Origin: Chionis minor
Lineage: Eukaryota; Chordata; Aves; Charadriiformes; Chionididae
DNA: 64,000 bases
Direction of reading: 5' to 3'
NCBI GenBank assembly: GCA_013398295.1
Contig: VZSF01003924.1
Span: forward strand, 62,001-126,000
Shown here: positions 10,233-24,627 of the stretch, piece after piece
How positions within the stretch are numbered: position 1 is the first letter of the stretch
Layout of the letters: every line of letters starts with the position of its first letter
Made by a program: the position numbers and the translations under genes
The notes under the pieces: model-generated
What the model was told of the DNA's origin: nothing
The model's input: the letters and a program-made list of their open reading frames with translations, nothing else
Databases searched by the model: none

Positions 10233-12944
10233 AATGCAAAAATACATAAAGTAATGTTAAACCAAAATGAAGTAAAGCTGTAATAAAGGAAAGCATACAT
10301 ACCGTGTTTGACACACCGCACTTTGCCTGAGTGTTGCAGCATATACAGAAAAGATCAAGACACTTTGGAGTTAACTTTGAATACGTAAGGAGTGATGACT
10401 CTAAACCATCAGTATCAGTTTCAAAGTGGCGCACATAGAAATATTTTTATTTCCGTTAGAAGACCTAAGAAGTCAGTGACTGAAGTAGGTTAGGGGAAAT
10501 TATTTTGTACTGTTTTTCACGGGCTTTTTGCTTTGCCTTTGATGTAACACTCAGTAGTGTTTACAGAAATAGCTAGGCCCACAAATAATTTATGTCCTGT
10601 TGATCTTTTAGGTGATCCTGAGTTAAGAAAAAATGTTTGTGGTCAGGTTTTCTGCTCCCCATATGGTTCCATTGTTTGGAAGGTTTTTTTGCTAGAACTT
10701 TTCATAGCAGTGGAAGAGAAGAAATTTGGTTTTCGTTTTTGAGTAGGAAGTGTAAGCTAAGGAATGCATTTCCAGTGCAATAACGATTAGCAATAGATTT
10801 GAGTGGAGAACTGCTTCAGGGAGGACTCTCTGTGAAGGTGTTCTCTGGTGCGCAGCATTAACGTGGCTACCCCATCTTCAGGTCGAGCTGGCCAACATCT
10901 GGCCAGCTCTGGGCAGCGGACTCGGCCAGGCCACCTTCGTCTTCAAAAGATCTCGGTAGGTGTGTGCTAAGTGTTTGCCAGCCTCAGGCCTTAAACGATT
11001 TTCATATTTATTCCAGGCAAAAAGCCATTGAGTTGTAAAAGAAAAGTCTGCACAAGGATTGCTGTAGAAATGTAAGTTAAAGGAGTGCTTGTGTTTTCTT
11101 GGAGTAGCGTGTAACAGTATTAGAGCAAAATGCAATTTTAATACACAATTATAAATGCAATTTTTCACTTGAATAAGGTTTTTCATTGAAAACACCTGTT
11201 TTTTTCTAATAAAATTTACAGAATTAAAATACACAGTAAGAAAACCAAAACTCCAGTTTCTTATAAAGTGAGCAGACACTTGACGATTCTACTTTCTGCT
11301 GAATTGCAAAACTGTATTATGATCTTTTGTGAATATGCTCCAAGTTAGAAAGATAAAACCCCAAAAAAATCTTTCATGGAGTTTAGAAAGCACATAAAAT
11401 GACCTGAATTATAAGTAGGCACAACCGGGTAGTGTGCAGCCCTAACACAGCCGGCTCAGCAGCGTGCTCCGGTCCAATTTCACCCCTATTCCAGTAGCAA
11501 TGAACTGTTGCTAGAACCTTTAAATCCTGTTGTTTTGATCCAGTGTGTTTTTATTAAACATATGCTGATCAAGGAAGTGAAGAAGATGCAATCTTTGATT
11601 TGTTGCCCCTTCAGGAAGGAAAGGACCGGGTCCCCTGGAAGGTTAGCTTGAAGCATGCAGGTTTTGTCATTGATGGCATTTCATTCCAGTGCTAGCAGCG
11701 AACATGAGCTCTAATTTAGACTATACTTATCTCCCCCTCCAACAGGCATCTGTGTCTTCTGAACTTGCAGGAATAAATTTACGCAGGCACAAACAGTAAC
11801 TTGTAGGAGTTTCGATTGTGCCAAGGTAAAAAGCAGAACTTTAAACCAAGGCACTTTTTCGGCAAGGTGGCTTTATAGCAGGTAAGCCAGGCAAAGAGAC
11901 CACCGCCTGATATTTGACAAATGTATTAACTTTTAACACCTTTAAATGTACTGACTTGTCCTATCTAACCACGTGAGGTGTAAGAGTGCCGTGCAATACA
12001 TACCATCCATAGCAGCGTGCAAAAACATTTTCCCTGGTGCCTTGATATCTGCTATCCGTTTGGCTGGCAGATACGCTCAGACTCAGTTGACAGCAACTAT
12101 CTGAAATAGTGGGAACTGGTAAATGCATCAGAATTGTCCATAACGTTTTGGCATTTTAAAACATCTTCCTGCTATATTTTTAAGAACAGAGGGATGAGTT
12201 GTGAGAGTCATGTAGAGCTTCCTTGGTGCTCAGGAACACCTGCGGACCTGAGCGACGTTGTGGTTTAATTAAACGATGAGATGGGGTATGGAACCAATAC
12301 CTCGAAGCACTTGAGCACGACTAATTTTAAGCATGTGAATATTGTGCTTGTGCTTGGCTGTGGTCAGCTGAGTTGGAATGGCAGACTGTCAAACCGATAA
12401 ACCGCAGCTACCAGGGTCAGCTGAGGGCTTAAAGTTAAGCGTGAGCTTAAGCATCTTTCTCTGCTGGTGCCAGCGGTGGAGCGGGAATTCTGTCCCGGAG
12501 CATTATGGCCTCTGTCAGGCTGGCTGTCTTGCAATTCATATGTGCTTTTTTAAAGCACTGCAGATTTAACTCTCCTCATTTAGCCTTCTGCTTCTTCATC
12601 TCTCATTACTCTTCCAGTATTGTTATTTTAAAATAAACTGCAGCCAGTTTCTTGTTAGCTGAATGTAGGCATATGCTCCAGATATACTAGAATACTCATA
12701 AAATGTGTCTGCTTTTTATTTCCAAGCATCTTTTCACCTGTGGTCTGCATAGAGCATTCTTTGTCTGCTTTTAGCTTTTCATCAGTAGATAGCGTTAAGT
12801 TGCTTCCAGAAGGAAAAGATGCACTATTGAGTAAGTAGGTCATGGGAACAGCCAAATGATGGCATTTCTGCAAAGAAATGAAGAGGAGAGTTAAGACTGG
12901 AAGTGGAAAGCTGCTCCAAAGGAAGGACGGGCATCTCCTGGGAC

Positions 12945-13035
12945 AGAGGGACGTGCGCCGCCCGCAGCGCGTGGCTCCGCAGGGTGCTGCGCTGGCAGTC
13001 GTGCTCCCTGAGGTCATCTCCTCGGTTCGCTTCCC
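12945..13035. promoter_or_regulatory. Short CpG-rich patch
   Basis: Several CpGs lie within about 90 bases (GTGCGCCGCCCGCAGCGCG near 12953). It is too short for a CpG island. It may be a regulatory element or a relic of GC-biased gene conversion. Confidence 0.2.
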
Positions 13036-14146
13036 GCAAACCTCCAGTTGAGGGATTTACTCCCGTGGATTGCCTTTCCTAAAGATTATACTTTTTCCTG
13101 CATTCAAATGTACAAAACCTGGCAATGCGCAGTAGTGGGGGAAAATTTGTCTGTGAGGAGGAGAGCCTCAGTTGCCTTTGCAAATTAGTCGTGAGAGTGG
13201 AGATACCTCACTTGAACGCACAAGGTGGAACTGCTGGACCTTCCTGGGAGGTGGAAGGGTAGTAAGTGCTGTAATACTGCTGTGGCTGATTTTCTTTTCT
13301 TTCAGCACTCAGGTTACAGCCTAGAGCTTTCTTCTCAAAGTCATTGACCCAGCATGGTGTTCTTGAGGCGTCGTTTTTATGTGAATGATTCAAAATCTTT
13401 CTGATAAAGGTGTACACAGCGATTGTCAAAAATTGTGTAAACTCAAGTTATTATGATGCTAGGCAAATTTTTCCTTTCACTTTTCTTCAAATTTTCTTCT
13501 TTGTTACCCTACTTAGAAAAAGGTTCACTTTATTCCTCAAAAAAAACCAAACAAAAAACCCCACAAAATAAAGACTAATGATGTTACCTTGGCCATTCAC
13601 GAAGAACAAAATGATACTTAGAATAAATCTGTATACCTTAAAAAGTGCGGAGGAACATTGCAAAATTTTTAAGCAACTTGTGTTTTTTGAGAAGCTTTTG
13701 TACTTTATTTCTATCCTCTGTACCAGTTTCAACCATCGTCTGTGTCTGTGGGATGGGGGCAAGTCTGGACTGCTGACAATAGCTGCAGAAAAGAGCTTTG
13801 CAGTTGGCTTAGTTCATACATTTTTTATAGACAGGCTGCAGATGGAAGAATACAGTATTGTAGGCCAGATGTGGCTGAATATTTATGTATGACTAAACGT
13901 ACTTAAATGGTCAATGGATAACTTATATGGTCATAAATTTCAGTATATTGTATAATCAGAGGATAGCGTTTTGAACGTTCCCATCGGAAAGATTTCTTTA
14001 ACTTTGCCAATGAGTCAAATTGCTCCACAACAGAAGAAATGCAAAAAAGTTTGTTTCACTTGAAAACTCCTTGCCTGGAAGCCAGCAGCGTGCAGAATTT
14101 GTGCCGTGGCTTTCCACGCTGGGCTGGGGTGGCTGCAGGATCAGTG

Positions 14147-14186
14147 ACCCTGAGAGATCAACCTGAGAGAGATCAACCCTGAGAGG
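14147..14186 (+). repeat. Three imperfect copies of a ~15-bp unit
   Basis: CCTGAGAGATCAA, CCTGAGAGAGATCAA and CCTGAGAGGGAGC follow each other directly. The unit starts CCTGAGAGA and copies differ by a GA insertion and substitutions. It is a small local tandem duplication. Confidence 0.75.
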
Positions 14187-15944
14187 GAGCCAGCTGTGGG
14201 GATTTGAAAAATAATACCACATTTTGACTGTGTTTTAGGAATTGATTCACATGATATTATGAAAAACAGTAGTCCTTAAAGATCCCATGGGGAAGAGAAA
14301 TGGTCTTTTTCCAGTGTTATCCCATTTTTTCCTCGTTTCACATTTACATTTTAAATACGTTTAACATTTCAACAGTTCGTGTCAGAGATTTTAAATAATT
14401 ACTACATTGAGCTAAAAATGAATTTTTAACCTCTTCGGAAGCAAAGAACATGTAAATTTACAGTTATATTCCTGGCCCAGTGCCGAAACATCTCTTTTGT
14501 TATTGTGAAGGAAAATAGAGAGGTTTGATTAAAACCTTGCTCGGTAATTAAATGTCTGTAGTTCTTCTCCTGTAGACATTGTTCCATTTTGGTGGTGCTT
14601 GTTGTAAGGCTCCATGGAATTTTAATAAATCCCTCAAATGAACCCCCAGACAGTTTTCAGGATTTTTATACTACATTAGCAATTACAGAAATACACCACA
14701 AAAATAATAAACGCCTGTTAATTGCAACCATTTAATTTTGTAGGTTATTAATGTAGCATGAAGAGCAAATGACGGGCTATATTCTGCTGTCTGTTGCAGA
14801 AGTCTTGCACATATTTTTAAGTTCTGTAAGTAATTTCATTTGGAGTAATGAATGATGCATCTGGTACTTGGATCTTAAACTGAACACTTGCTGAACAAAT
14901 TTATTAATACGCAGCCCTGCTCAGCACTACCTACTCAAAGTTGCTACTGAAAACCCTAAGTCTGAGAAACCCACTCGCTTGCTTGCTTTTGAGCTTAATG
15001 ACATTTTAAGCTCCGTGATTTGTAAAGGTTGTAGAATAACTTGTATTTAATGGGGCATTCAGGAAGCTTGGGGGATTAAGGCTACTTTTGTGCAGAAGGG
15101 GTTGAGAAAAAAATGCGAATACGAGGAGGGGAAGGGCTGTAGAGGAGTGCCTGGTTGCTTTGGGGTGGAAGTTGACTCTTCTGAGCTAAAATTAACTAGA
15201 ACTTTTTCAAGTTTTGCTTACACTTGGAGACCCCATTAAATAGCTACAGGATGTTTTTTGATGGTGGAAAAAGCCACATGTTTCTTATATTCAGAGCTTG
15301 CAGGCAGCAGTGCTTCAGTTTCAATTTTTAATTTGCTCCAAAGAAAAAACATTACTACTGGATAGAGAGTTGTCTGGGAAGGGTTTTGGAGACTTGGGAC
15401 CTGCAGTAGTGGGGAGAGCTAATGCCTTCTTTCTTGGGGCCTTGCATGCTTTCAAACTTTAATTTACAAGAGAGAATTAATTTAATCCTTCTTCGAATTC
15501 ACCTCAGGCTGCACCCCGGTGGCTGCCACCTTCTCCCTCAGCTTCTGTTCTGTCATTGAACAGTGCTGAGCGTCACTTCTGGGATTCCTCCCCTGCTTCT
15601 GCCTTGCCTGGCACAGAGTCATACTTCTCTTCATTTTTTTCTTCTCTTTTGTGCTTTATCCTTCTGCTTCAGTAAAGCTGCTGAAGGACTGCATGATTTT
15701 TGTAGGTTTGTGGGCACTATGTAGTGTCTTCCACCCATTTTGCTGCAGACATGACCCTCATGGTGAGCCTATCAGTTTATATACCTGGATTTCCTGCAGC
15801 TTGAAGTGGAGAAGAAGAAACCCTTTGACTTCCCAGCTCTCTTGTAAGGAAACAACTGAAAATGGAAGTATTTAAAGGAGAAGAAATGGCATGCAACCTT
15901 GTGAAGGAAACTGGGAAACTCTATACAAGCGGCAGCAGCACCAA

Positions 15945-16313
15945 ATGAGAAGGCTCTGGGGAGATCTTATAACGGCTTTCCAGTACCTAAAGGCCACAGG
16001 AAAGATGGGGAAGGACTCTATGAGGGAGTGTAGGGATAGGATGAGAGGTAGCAGTTTTAAGCTAAAAAAGGGTAGATTTAGATTAGATATTAGGAAGAAA
16101 TTCTTTACTGTGAGGGTGGTGAGACACTGGCCCAGGTTGCCCAGAGGAGCTGTGGATGCCCCATCCCTGGAAGTGTTCAAGGCCAGGTTGGATGGACCTT
16201 TGAGCAACCAGGTCTAGTGGGAGGTGTCCCTGCCCATGGCAGGGGGGTTGGAACTAGATGATCTTTAAGGTCCCTTCCAACCTAAACCATTCTAGGATTC
16301 TGTGAATCTGTGA
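15945..16313 (+). mobile_element. CR1 LINE 3'-end fragment (longest + copy)
   Basis: It begins GAGAAGGCTCTGGGGAGATC, passes through TTTCCAGTACCTAAAGGCCA, GGTAGATTTAGATTAGATAT, GGAAGAAATTCTTTACTGTG, TGTTCAAGGCCAGGTTGGAT and GGTTGGAACTAGATGATCTT, and ends CCCTTCCAACCTAAACCATT with ATTCTAGGATTCTGTGAATC. About 370 bp are kept, with a good tail and moderate divergence. An open frame at 15891-16217 is a translation of this non-coding 3' region and is not a gene. Confidence 0.95.
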
Positions 16314-16672
16314 AAGTACACAAATCTCCTGTCTTCATTGATTTCTGTGGTTTTTGCCAAAATAGATGACTGTGTGATGTATTTTAACAAAGGCTATGTA
16401 ATTGCCAAGAACATCGAGGTTTGGTCAGCTGGTGTAGTTAAATATTCCAAGCTGTTCTTGAGGATACAAAAGTGTTTCTGCATAGACATCTCTGTAGTTT
16501 ACTAAAGCAGAGGCAAGCGCTTGCTGAGCCAAGGTGATAACTTCTTTAATGTGAGGCAGAATATTGCTTGTATGCTAACATTAAAGCATGTGTGGTTTCA
16601 GTTCTGTTTGCAATACTTCTGTCTTAATGTGCATGAATATGCTAAAATCCTTCACTTTGAGGTTTAGTATTT

Positions 16673-16688
16673 AAAAAAAAAAAAAAAA
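16673..16688 (+). repeat. Poly(A) tract, 16 bases
   Basis: A run of A between TTTAGTATTT and TTGTTGG. No associated retroposon body was recognised. Confidence 0.9.
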
Positions 16689-18936
16689 TTGTTGGATTTT
16701 CTATCAGTTGTTTTTAGTTTACCTGGAAATAATTAAGGTTGGGAGATGTTTTGTGGGGTGATGTAACAGCTTGTACCAGACCAGAATACTCAGAAGGAAC
16801 CAAGAAGTTCCTTGGACCCACAAGTCTTTTGTGAAGGAAGTGTACTTTTGGTGATCTCCGCCTCTAAACGCCACTGCTCTTTGACATTCTTTCTGCCTGC
16901 CTTTTTGATGATGCCGGTAAGAAAACAGGGCTGTGCTGCGTTTTGAATTTCCCTTTCATGTAAGCGTGCTGTCTCCTACGTCATCCGGGAGTTCTTTGTG
17001 TGGCTGGGGCATGTGACAGGAGGACTTATTTCTCCCTTAATTAGGGACAGGCAGTGGGCGTGAAGGCTCCTTTCGTAGCTTCAAGATTGTCATGCACTCC
17101 TCTAAACAAATCAGCTAGGCACCTGCTACAAAACATCTTCTCTATTTTTATATAAAAAAGGAAATTTAAGGCTCTTTAGGTGGGGGGTATGGTGTTTATT
17201 ATCCCACTGGGAAGGATTGTACTTGACATTGGGACAAGCATCCTCGGCTGTAGGCCAGCCTTCATGGCTGGAGGGTCCTTGGTGGTGGTCAGCAAAGCTG
17301 TGGGAGGGGAGAAGGAGCTCTGGCGAGTGGGAAATGGCAAAAGGGTTTTAATTTATGCAGCCTGGACAGTGTTCGGTTGCTGTCTGAGAACGCCTCCGGT
17401 GGCTGCCTGGCACGGCTGCTCTGCTATTTATGGACAGCCAAACTGCAAGTGCGAGCTGCCGCTCTAATTCAGCAGAGTATGCCAATCCCTTGCAATGTTA
17501 GGACTTGTATTATTTTTTTTTTTTCCCCCAACACTCAGCCCTTAGCTGTGTCTTCTAGGCTTTTTTCCTGTTACGGCTTATATCTCCCACGTCACACCGT
17601 TGACCGCAGCGGTGGCAGCGTAGCCCTGCTGAAGCCAGAGCCAGACCAGCCTGTTGAAGCAGGGAAGGAATGTAAAACTCCCGGTAATAAAAATAGCCTG
17701 TTTTATATTTTACATGTAAACTGAACTTTGCCGTTGGTATGGGACTTTGCCAGGTGTGCATACCGTCTGCTTCGTGACCTCTGTAGGACTAATGCAAATA
17801 GCAGTTGACTTCAGATAATTTGATGTTATTTAGCTCGTTAATTTATGTCAGTCGAAAGACAGGAGGACTTTTCTGCCAGCAATAAATTAGTTTCTGGTAT
17901 TGATTTACTGGTAGTGACATGGAAGAATGAGGAATGACATTTAGTATGGGTATGTCAAAAACTATTATCTTAATATCACAGTAGTCAGATTTTAATAACA
18001 GCTGCCATGTTACTTCCCTGAATAGCGAGTACTTTCCAAAGTGTGGAAAAAATACACGGTATTACAGGGTAATAATGGATGGGAAGTGCTTTTTTTGTAC
18101 TCCAGCAGCACCGCTTCCCTCTGGATCGGTTGAGATCGCTATGTACTACACAGAAGAGGTTATTTTCTGGTTCCAGGAGAGCTGTTGGGTCCTAGACATG
18201 CCTTCAAGCCATCTGGCCACATCTCATTGCATTCGAAGAATGCTGCTGGGCACACTTAACTAGGTCCCCAGCCAGGCTGCTGTGGCCGGGGGTGCTCCTG
18301 GGGGGCTCAGGAGGATGGATGCTTCCCCGCTGCAGGATGCAGCTTTTCCTCAGAGTGCGTAACTGGTTTCAGTTTATATACATATTTTACTGCCTTGTCA
18401 TCTTGTTATCGGAGGTTGTTTTTCTTTTGTTGTGTATATCTGGCTTTCTTTTTGGAGATGGCCCATTTTCAGCACATTTTTCAAACGGTTTGTTTCGTGG
18501 CATTTTGAAGAAATATGCCTACAGTGTATTCTGTAAAACATTTTATGCATATTAAAAAAAAAAATCCGTGAAGGTCTTGTCTGCCAGAGATTATACAATG
18601 AGACCTTTGAGTCCGCATGATGGGTCTGGTTTGTGGAATGAAGATCCTTTGCTGTGATGCTCAGCCTTTGCAGCCGAGAGGTCTGTGCATGGCCCATTAA
18701 TTTTCCATCAGTGCAGTGTTAGTAGGTCCCAGGAGTTCTTTTATTGATGGTGGATGTTTACCATTGCCAGTATCGGGTGGAACAATCTGTCACTTCACAA
18801 TATTGTTGTTGACTGTTTCCTCTCTTTTGATGAGACTTAATGCTTTCTTTTATTTTGCTTAAACCATTAATCCTTTAGCCTTCTTACATTTCAGAAAGTA
18901 CACTGTACACTGTTACATGCAAAGCTGATATTATTT

Positions 18937-18971
18937 AAAAAAAAAACAAAAAAAAAGAAAATGCACAAAAA
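18937..18971 (+). repeat. A-rich low-complexity tract
   Basis: Runs of A interrupted by single C and G bases. No retroposon body was recognised next to it. Confidence 0.8.
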
Positions 18972-21039
18972 AAGTTATTGATCTGACCTGAAGTTATGTA
19001 AAGAAAAATGGAGAGTTTTGTTTTGCTTTCCTTGTATGCCTGACTTCTGCATGGACATCTGTCGAGAAGAAACCCCCTGAAATTACGTAGTCTGTTAGAT
19101 TCTTCAGTGAATTCATTTTAGTTTCATTGAAGTCAGTTATGTATTCGTACAAGTTTTATGGCTTTGTTTATAGTTCCGTATCCCTAAAAATTTAAAATAG
19201 ATGCTGCGTTATGAGTGATTAGATTGTGCTACTTATTTTCTTAACTTTCTGATGGCCTTTTACATAAATTGTGTGATTAAAGAATTAGCTTTTCAAGCGG
19301 AAATGAGTGCTAATTGTATGTAATAAACCTTCTTAATGAAACGTTCTACCTCTATCCAATGAATCATTGCTGAGTTGGGTATCTGTGGTTGAATATAGTT
19401 GACTTTTAGTAATACATTTTAATACTTTTGTAATTTCTTTAGAGATATATTTATTCTGCCACTGTAATTTATCAAAAGTTTGAGTAGCAGACTTAAACAG
19501 CTATCTTTACATTTGTGCATTGGGAGACATTATGCTGACCGAGTGCATGTGGGGGTTTTTTTTAAGGTTTCCCAAGGCAGGGAGGATCTGCTGCCAGTAT
19601 AGTTTCTTCCAAGGTCAGGAGGACAACTCACACTTGCCAGATCAAACTAGGTTTGGGAAGAAAAAGTAGTAAGCAATATGACATCCTCTTTAGGAATTGG
19701 TTGCTTTTTGAGAAAGAAAACTGTATGTGTAGACAGTTTATCAGGAAAAGAAATCAGAAATCAGATGGTTGTTGTTCTACATGGAGTGTAGATGCATGAA
19801 TCAAAAAATCCTAAGTATTAGCGGATGAAACATGCTCAAAAATGAGGCTTTTTCACTATACCTCCTTTCTTTCCTTGGCTGTATCTCTTATTCTCTGGTT
19901 GGCAAATATTCTTGGGCTGCAATTGGTGCGTTCGAATGGGATTTATTTCATTTAACTTTAGCTGCTAAGTTCAGTCCTAGTCAGTGGATGTGGATTGAGT
20001 CATCCCTGGAGATTCCTGTTTTATAAACCTATTTTAGGATCCAGTGAATCACCAGCTGAAAGTGCCTGTCTCTTACTGCTGATTCTAGAGGAAGCATCAA
20101 TCATTGCTGCAGAACAAATCACAAGCATATTTATGGCTAAAATTAAGTACCGTGAATCCAGTGTCAGGACCAAATTAAAAAGAAAACAACCCACACCTTC
20201 ATTTCTGGAGTGCAGCAGGGGGGGAAGTTTAGAGTTACTGCAAAACGTAAATCTGTAAAATCCCATCTACCCACATTGGTGTTGAGGAGGTCCTGGGTGT
20301 GAAGCCTCCACCAGCTTGGGGCGCTGAGGTCTCGCTGCCCAAAGTGCTGCCCTCCCCTCCCTCCGGCAGTTCTCCCTTGGAACACACATCTCACCAGGCA
20401 TTTACACTCGTTCTTTAATGTGTTTACGGTCCACGTAGTCATAAACTGACAAATAACATGGCATTGCTGCTTACGGGCGATCTGTGTTGCTTTCGTGTTT
20501 TATAGGCAATCTTTAACTTCTGGAATTTCAGAAAAGAACTTGCTTAGTTCACTACCATTTAATATACGTACTTCCTTCTTCCCCAAGATATTTAGTTCGG
20601 TGAGATTTTAATTTTCATAGTGCTGTGTCACCTAATTTTTGATATTGTAGAGAACTGCGAGGGCCTGTTGAGTTGCTACAACTACTACCTAACACAGATT
20701 TTTCCACTTTTTGTTTGATGGCTATTTAAATGCCTTTGATAGTTTCGTAATAGTTTCTTTTTCTTCTTCCCTGTTGGCTGCTTTCTGTTTCCAACACAGG
20801 TATTTCTTTTTCTGTAAGACGCCAAAGGCATCGACACCCGCAGTGGGCCGTCACCAGGAGCTGGCACAGAGAGGATTATCCCAGCAAACTTGAAAGTTCA
20901 AACTCTTCTCTTTACTGCGGGTGTGCAGATACCTTCTCTGCGGTCCCTGCTGCCACCTGCATTACATAAACAGCGATAGGTGACAGCATCTCCTTCAAAT
21001 CTTTCTGCTGTCCAGGCAGCACATCGTAATTTGAGGCCC

Positions 21040-21420
21040 TCAGCCTATAAAACACATTTTTACTCTCTGATCACAAATTCCAAAGCCATTAAGTGAAATC
21101 TGTGTAAAGAAAATAAGTCAAACAGCCCTTTCACCTGAACCCATATTATTTTCTTTTAATTTTCTAATGAAGCTAACTAATGTACCAGAATATCTTGACT
21201 AAAAAATATAACCTGAAAAATGACCCAGGCTTGTTAAAATTACATTTCTGATGGGCCCGGTATGCCTTCCGCCTCAGAGGTGCAGTTATTTGCCTGTGCT
21301 TTGGGTTTCTGCATCTCCCATGGCAGCTTTCTTTACAGAATAAATAATGGAAGAGAGAGAAACAAAGCGGCCCATTAGAACATATTCAAGGAAGCGATGT
21401 GGCAAAGCAACATTTGGGTC
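21040..21420. promoter_or_regulatory. Candidate conserved noncoding block
   Basis: This is a repeat-free stretch with mixed AT-rich homeodomain-like and other motifs (TTAATTTTCTAATGAAGC near 21158, GAATAAATAATGG near 21338) and no coding potential. Its texture resembles vertebrate conserved noncoding elements in long introns, but conservation cannot be tested from one sequence. Confidence 0.2.
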
Positions 21421-24400
21421 AAATTAAAATTATTACTTCCATTTTCTGAGTGAGCAGGTAGGGCTGGGGGGTGGCTGCTGCCCCTGTACCCAGCACTGAG
21501 AAATGAAACCGCCAACGTTTCCGACGATGCGAAGAGCCCGGTGCGGTGGTTCGAGGCAGCGTGTGCTTGCAGGAACCAAACTGGCTGCAGTAGCTACTCA
21601 AGAAAAGCTAAAATCTCGCTGAGGTGGGAATGAAGTATTTGGATGTGCATAAAATACCTGGATTCGCAGTCTTAAGAGTAAAATGCGTCATTTTTCTTCA
21701 TGATGGACAGTGAATGATTTTGGTAACAAATTGATACAGACTTTGAGAGTTTGTTACTCTGAAATAAGCCCAGGATAAGTCAAAATGCATCAATTTTTGT
21801 CGCTGTGCTGCAGCTGGAGGTGTTTGTGAGTGAGGGCCAGTACAGTGGCGGGGAGCAGTCCCTTAGCGTACCAGTTCTCCCTGGAAATACTCGGGTCATG
21901 TATCTGGCAGCAGAGAGGTTAAATCCCTTCCGCCAGCTACTGGGGATCTGCTGGCAAGGAAATGAGTTTTCCAAAGTTTTGCGTAACAGGACCGTTGAAC
22001 AAGTATCTTTTGAAGCTGGCAATGCAGAAAAGCTTTCCAGCTTTACCGTTGCTGCCCTTCCAAAGATGAAATGAACGCAGGGTGAAGCCTGGAAGGTTGA
22101 ACCATCTGCATGGTGAAGTGAAACATTGGCATTTTGAGTGAAATCCAAATGTTTCTGCGCTTAATTCCAGTGATTGTGGTGTTTATTGTACCAACATCTG
22201 GCTTTTCTCTGCGTGTCCACAATACTGAAGTAAGTTTATCATTTGTTTTCACTGCTTAATGCTTTCACGCTCCAACTGATAACTTCTTTTTCCTCATCCT
22301 CTTGGGGTCATTAGATATTGCCGGGTTAATCTTTTTTGCTGGACTTCTTTTGTGCACATCGGGGAAGCTTACATTTTGCTAGTAGTTTTTATCAGGCTTC
22401 ACAAATAATCAGGCTATAATTGTTACGGAGGAGCAGACGGCTGTCTTTAAATGCGCCGACCTCCAAGAACTTGGTTGGGTTGAACTAAAGGAATGCGGCA
22501 GATAACACACAGCGCTGGCTGGGGCCTGGATGCTTCTGGGACATGGTTCCTCTTCCCTCTGCAAGCGTGTGCATCCTCCCTTCGGAGCGCGGAACCCGTC
22601 CATTGCACAGGCTGTAGAGCCAGATGGCATTGCCCATCGCGGGCTTTGTGGGCAGCCTCTCTCCCCCACCGGGTCTGCAGGGCCACTGGCCCACGGGGGA
22701 GGATTTCTCCTGAGTTCCATCCATCGTCTTCCAGGCTATCCCATCCACAGTGGGGCTAGAGCCCAAGCTGTCTCCTCCTGAGGCTTCATTCCTCTCAATT
22801 AGTTTAGGACTCCGAGAAAGAAACTCGTTGGAAAGAAGGGTCTTATTTGACCCTCATGTCCAGCATAAAAAGAAACTGGAATGCGTGGGCTGCTTGTCCC
22901 ATGTCTGTCCCAGCTGGCCAGCCGACACTTCTCTCATCAGGTCATCCCACAGTGGCTCCTAATTCCTCTTGCTTTCTAATCACATATGGAAAAAGAAGAA
23001 TTTAGCAGGAGTTTTAACTCTGAACAAGTATTGCTTGGAATTGTGTCATTTTGCACCAGATGTGTTACGGGCAATATGCAGGCATACGGACGCCAGAACT
23101 TACTGAAAAACAGGGAAGGGTTAAATGAATGTGGAAAACCTAAATGAGATAGGATTACAAAAAAAGACTAACAAAAATACTGTTATTGACCATACAATGG
23201 CTGTAATAGAGAATAGTATCAATAGAAAAAGCATAATGGAAAGAAATTGTTTTCAAAAGGATAAAGGTAAATGACAGAGTAAACAATATTAGCTTCTTCA
23301 GGAAAAAATACAGAGCTGTCCCAGCAGATAAAGCCACCCTACGGGAAATACCGGTGGAAAGAAAAGAGGGATGGGTGTTGGCATTCCAGAGTCCACTATC
23401 TAAAGGCTGCAGTGTGACAGGGACACCTGCCTGATGGCTGCTGAGTTTGTGCCACTGGAAAGGGTGTTTTTTGTTTCAGATGTGCTTGAGTGACAGTCTA
23501 GCAACGTGAAAGTATAGAAATGCATCCGGTGGTTTATGAGCAGAAGAGCCCAGGCACCATTTTGCATCAGGGATGATGAAATGGGGCTTAGCTGAAATAT
23601 TTAGTTTGCCTGTATTTCTTTTGCCGAGCTGTGAAAGCTATTTCTGTAGCTTTAGTTATCGATGTCACCTTCCGCTGTTTGGATACGGTAATGGCTTTCA
23701 TGGGGGGAATAATCGTACAAAGGATGGCGCTTTTTGCATAAGTACATACACCGTAGGGGAAAATGTGGGAATACAGGGGAGCGGAAAGCTGGGAGAGAGC
23801 TCTTATTGATATCCTGTCACAAAATGCCAAACCCTGCATGCAGGACTGAGCCCCTGGAGAAACCCGTCCTGCTACGTATATATCACTGCCTTTGACATCC
23901 CAGTGAGGGGTAGACAAAATGAGGGAGCGCTTGGAAAGGGCAAAGCATTTGCTCCTCCTCCCCTCCCACACACGGGCGCTCCCGCTCCCCTCCGTCCTCT
24001 TAAATTGCGACAATGAAAAGAAAAACGTAGAAAAAACTAGCAAATAGGTTTGTGCTTTTCGAAATGATGTATGCTGGGGGAGAAAAATGTGTTTAAATTG
24101 GATTGTTAAGTTTTAAAGTGAGGCTGGTGGTGGCACGGTTGGGGTGGTGTGCTTGGGCAGCAGGGAGTGATGCTTCCCAGTGGCACCGCCTTCTCCTCCC
24201 ACAGCAGCAGGGTCTGACCCCACTCCCAGAGCCTTCCTCCATCACCTGGGAGGAGAAGTCCAGTGGCTGGCTGGATATTCCCCGTGCAGAGGGTCTGGCC
24301 CCCAGTTGGACTAGATTCACAGTGGCCAAAGGGTGAAGGAGGAAAAGCTGATCTCCAGCTGAACTCCTTTGTGGGCTTCCCTTCCCATCACGGTTTAGGA

Positions 24401-24627
24401 GGGGAGGCTGCCTGGTGGCTTTCTTCTGGGTGTAAACATGGAGATCTCTGCCTGGGAGTTGTCTAAGGCTGTCATTGCGTACCTCATGCTTCCACAGAGC
24501 AGCGTTGTAATGGCTGGGGACCGGCTCGACTCGCCTCTGCACGGGGCAACGTGGCCTTGCGTAGGGCAGAACGCTTCCCCGCTGGAATGTCGAGCTGGAT
24601 AAAATAATAAAAGAAGTTTGGGTTGGG

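Larger units (their letters stand above)
10233..15944. other. Unique intronic DNA
   Basis: There is no gene recognised. It holds a small CpG-rich patch at about 12945-13035, a short tandem repeat at 14147-14186 and a conserved-element-like AT-rich block at about 14660-14880. The rest is ordinary AT-leaning intron. Confidence 0.5.
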
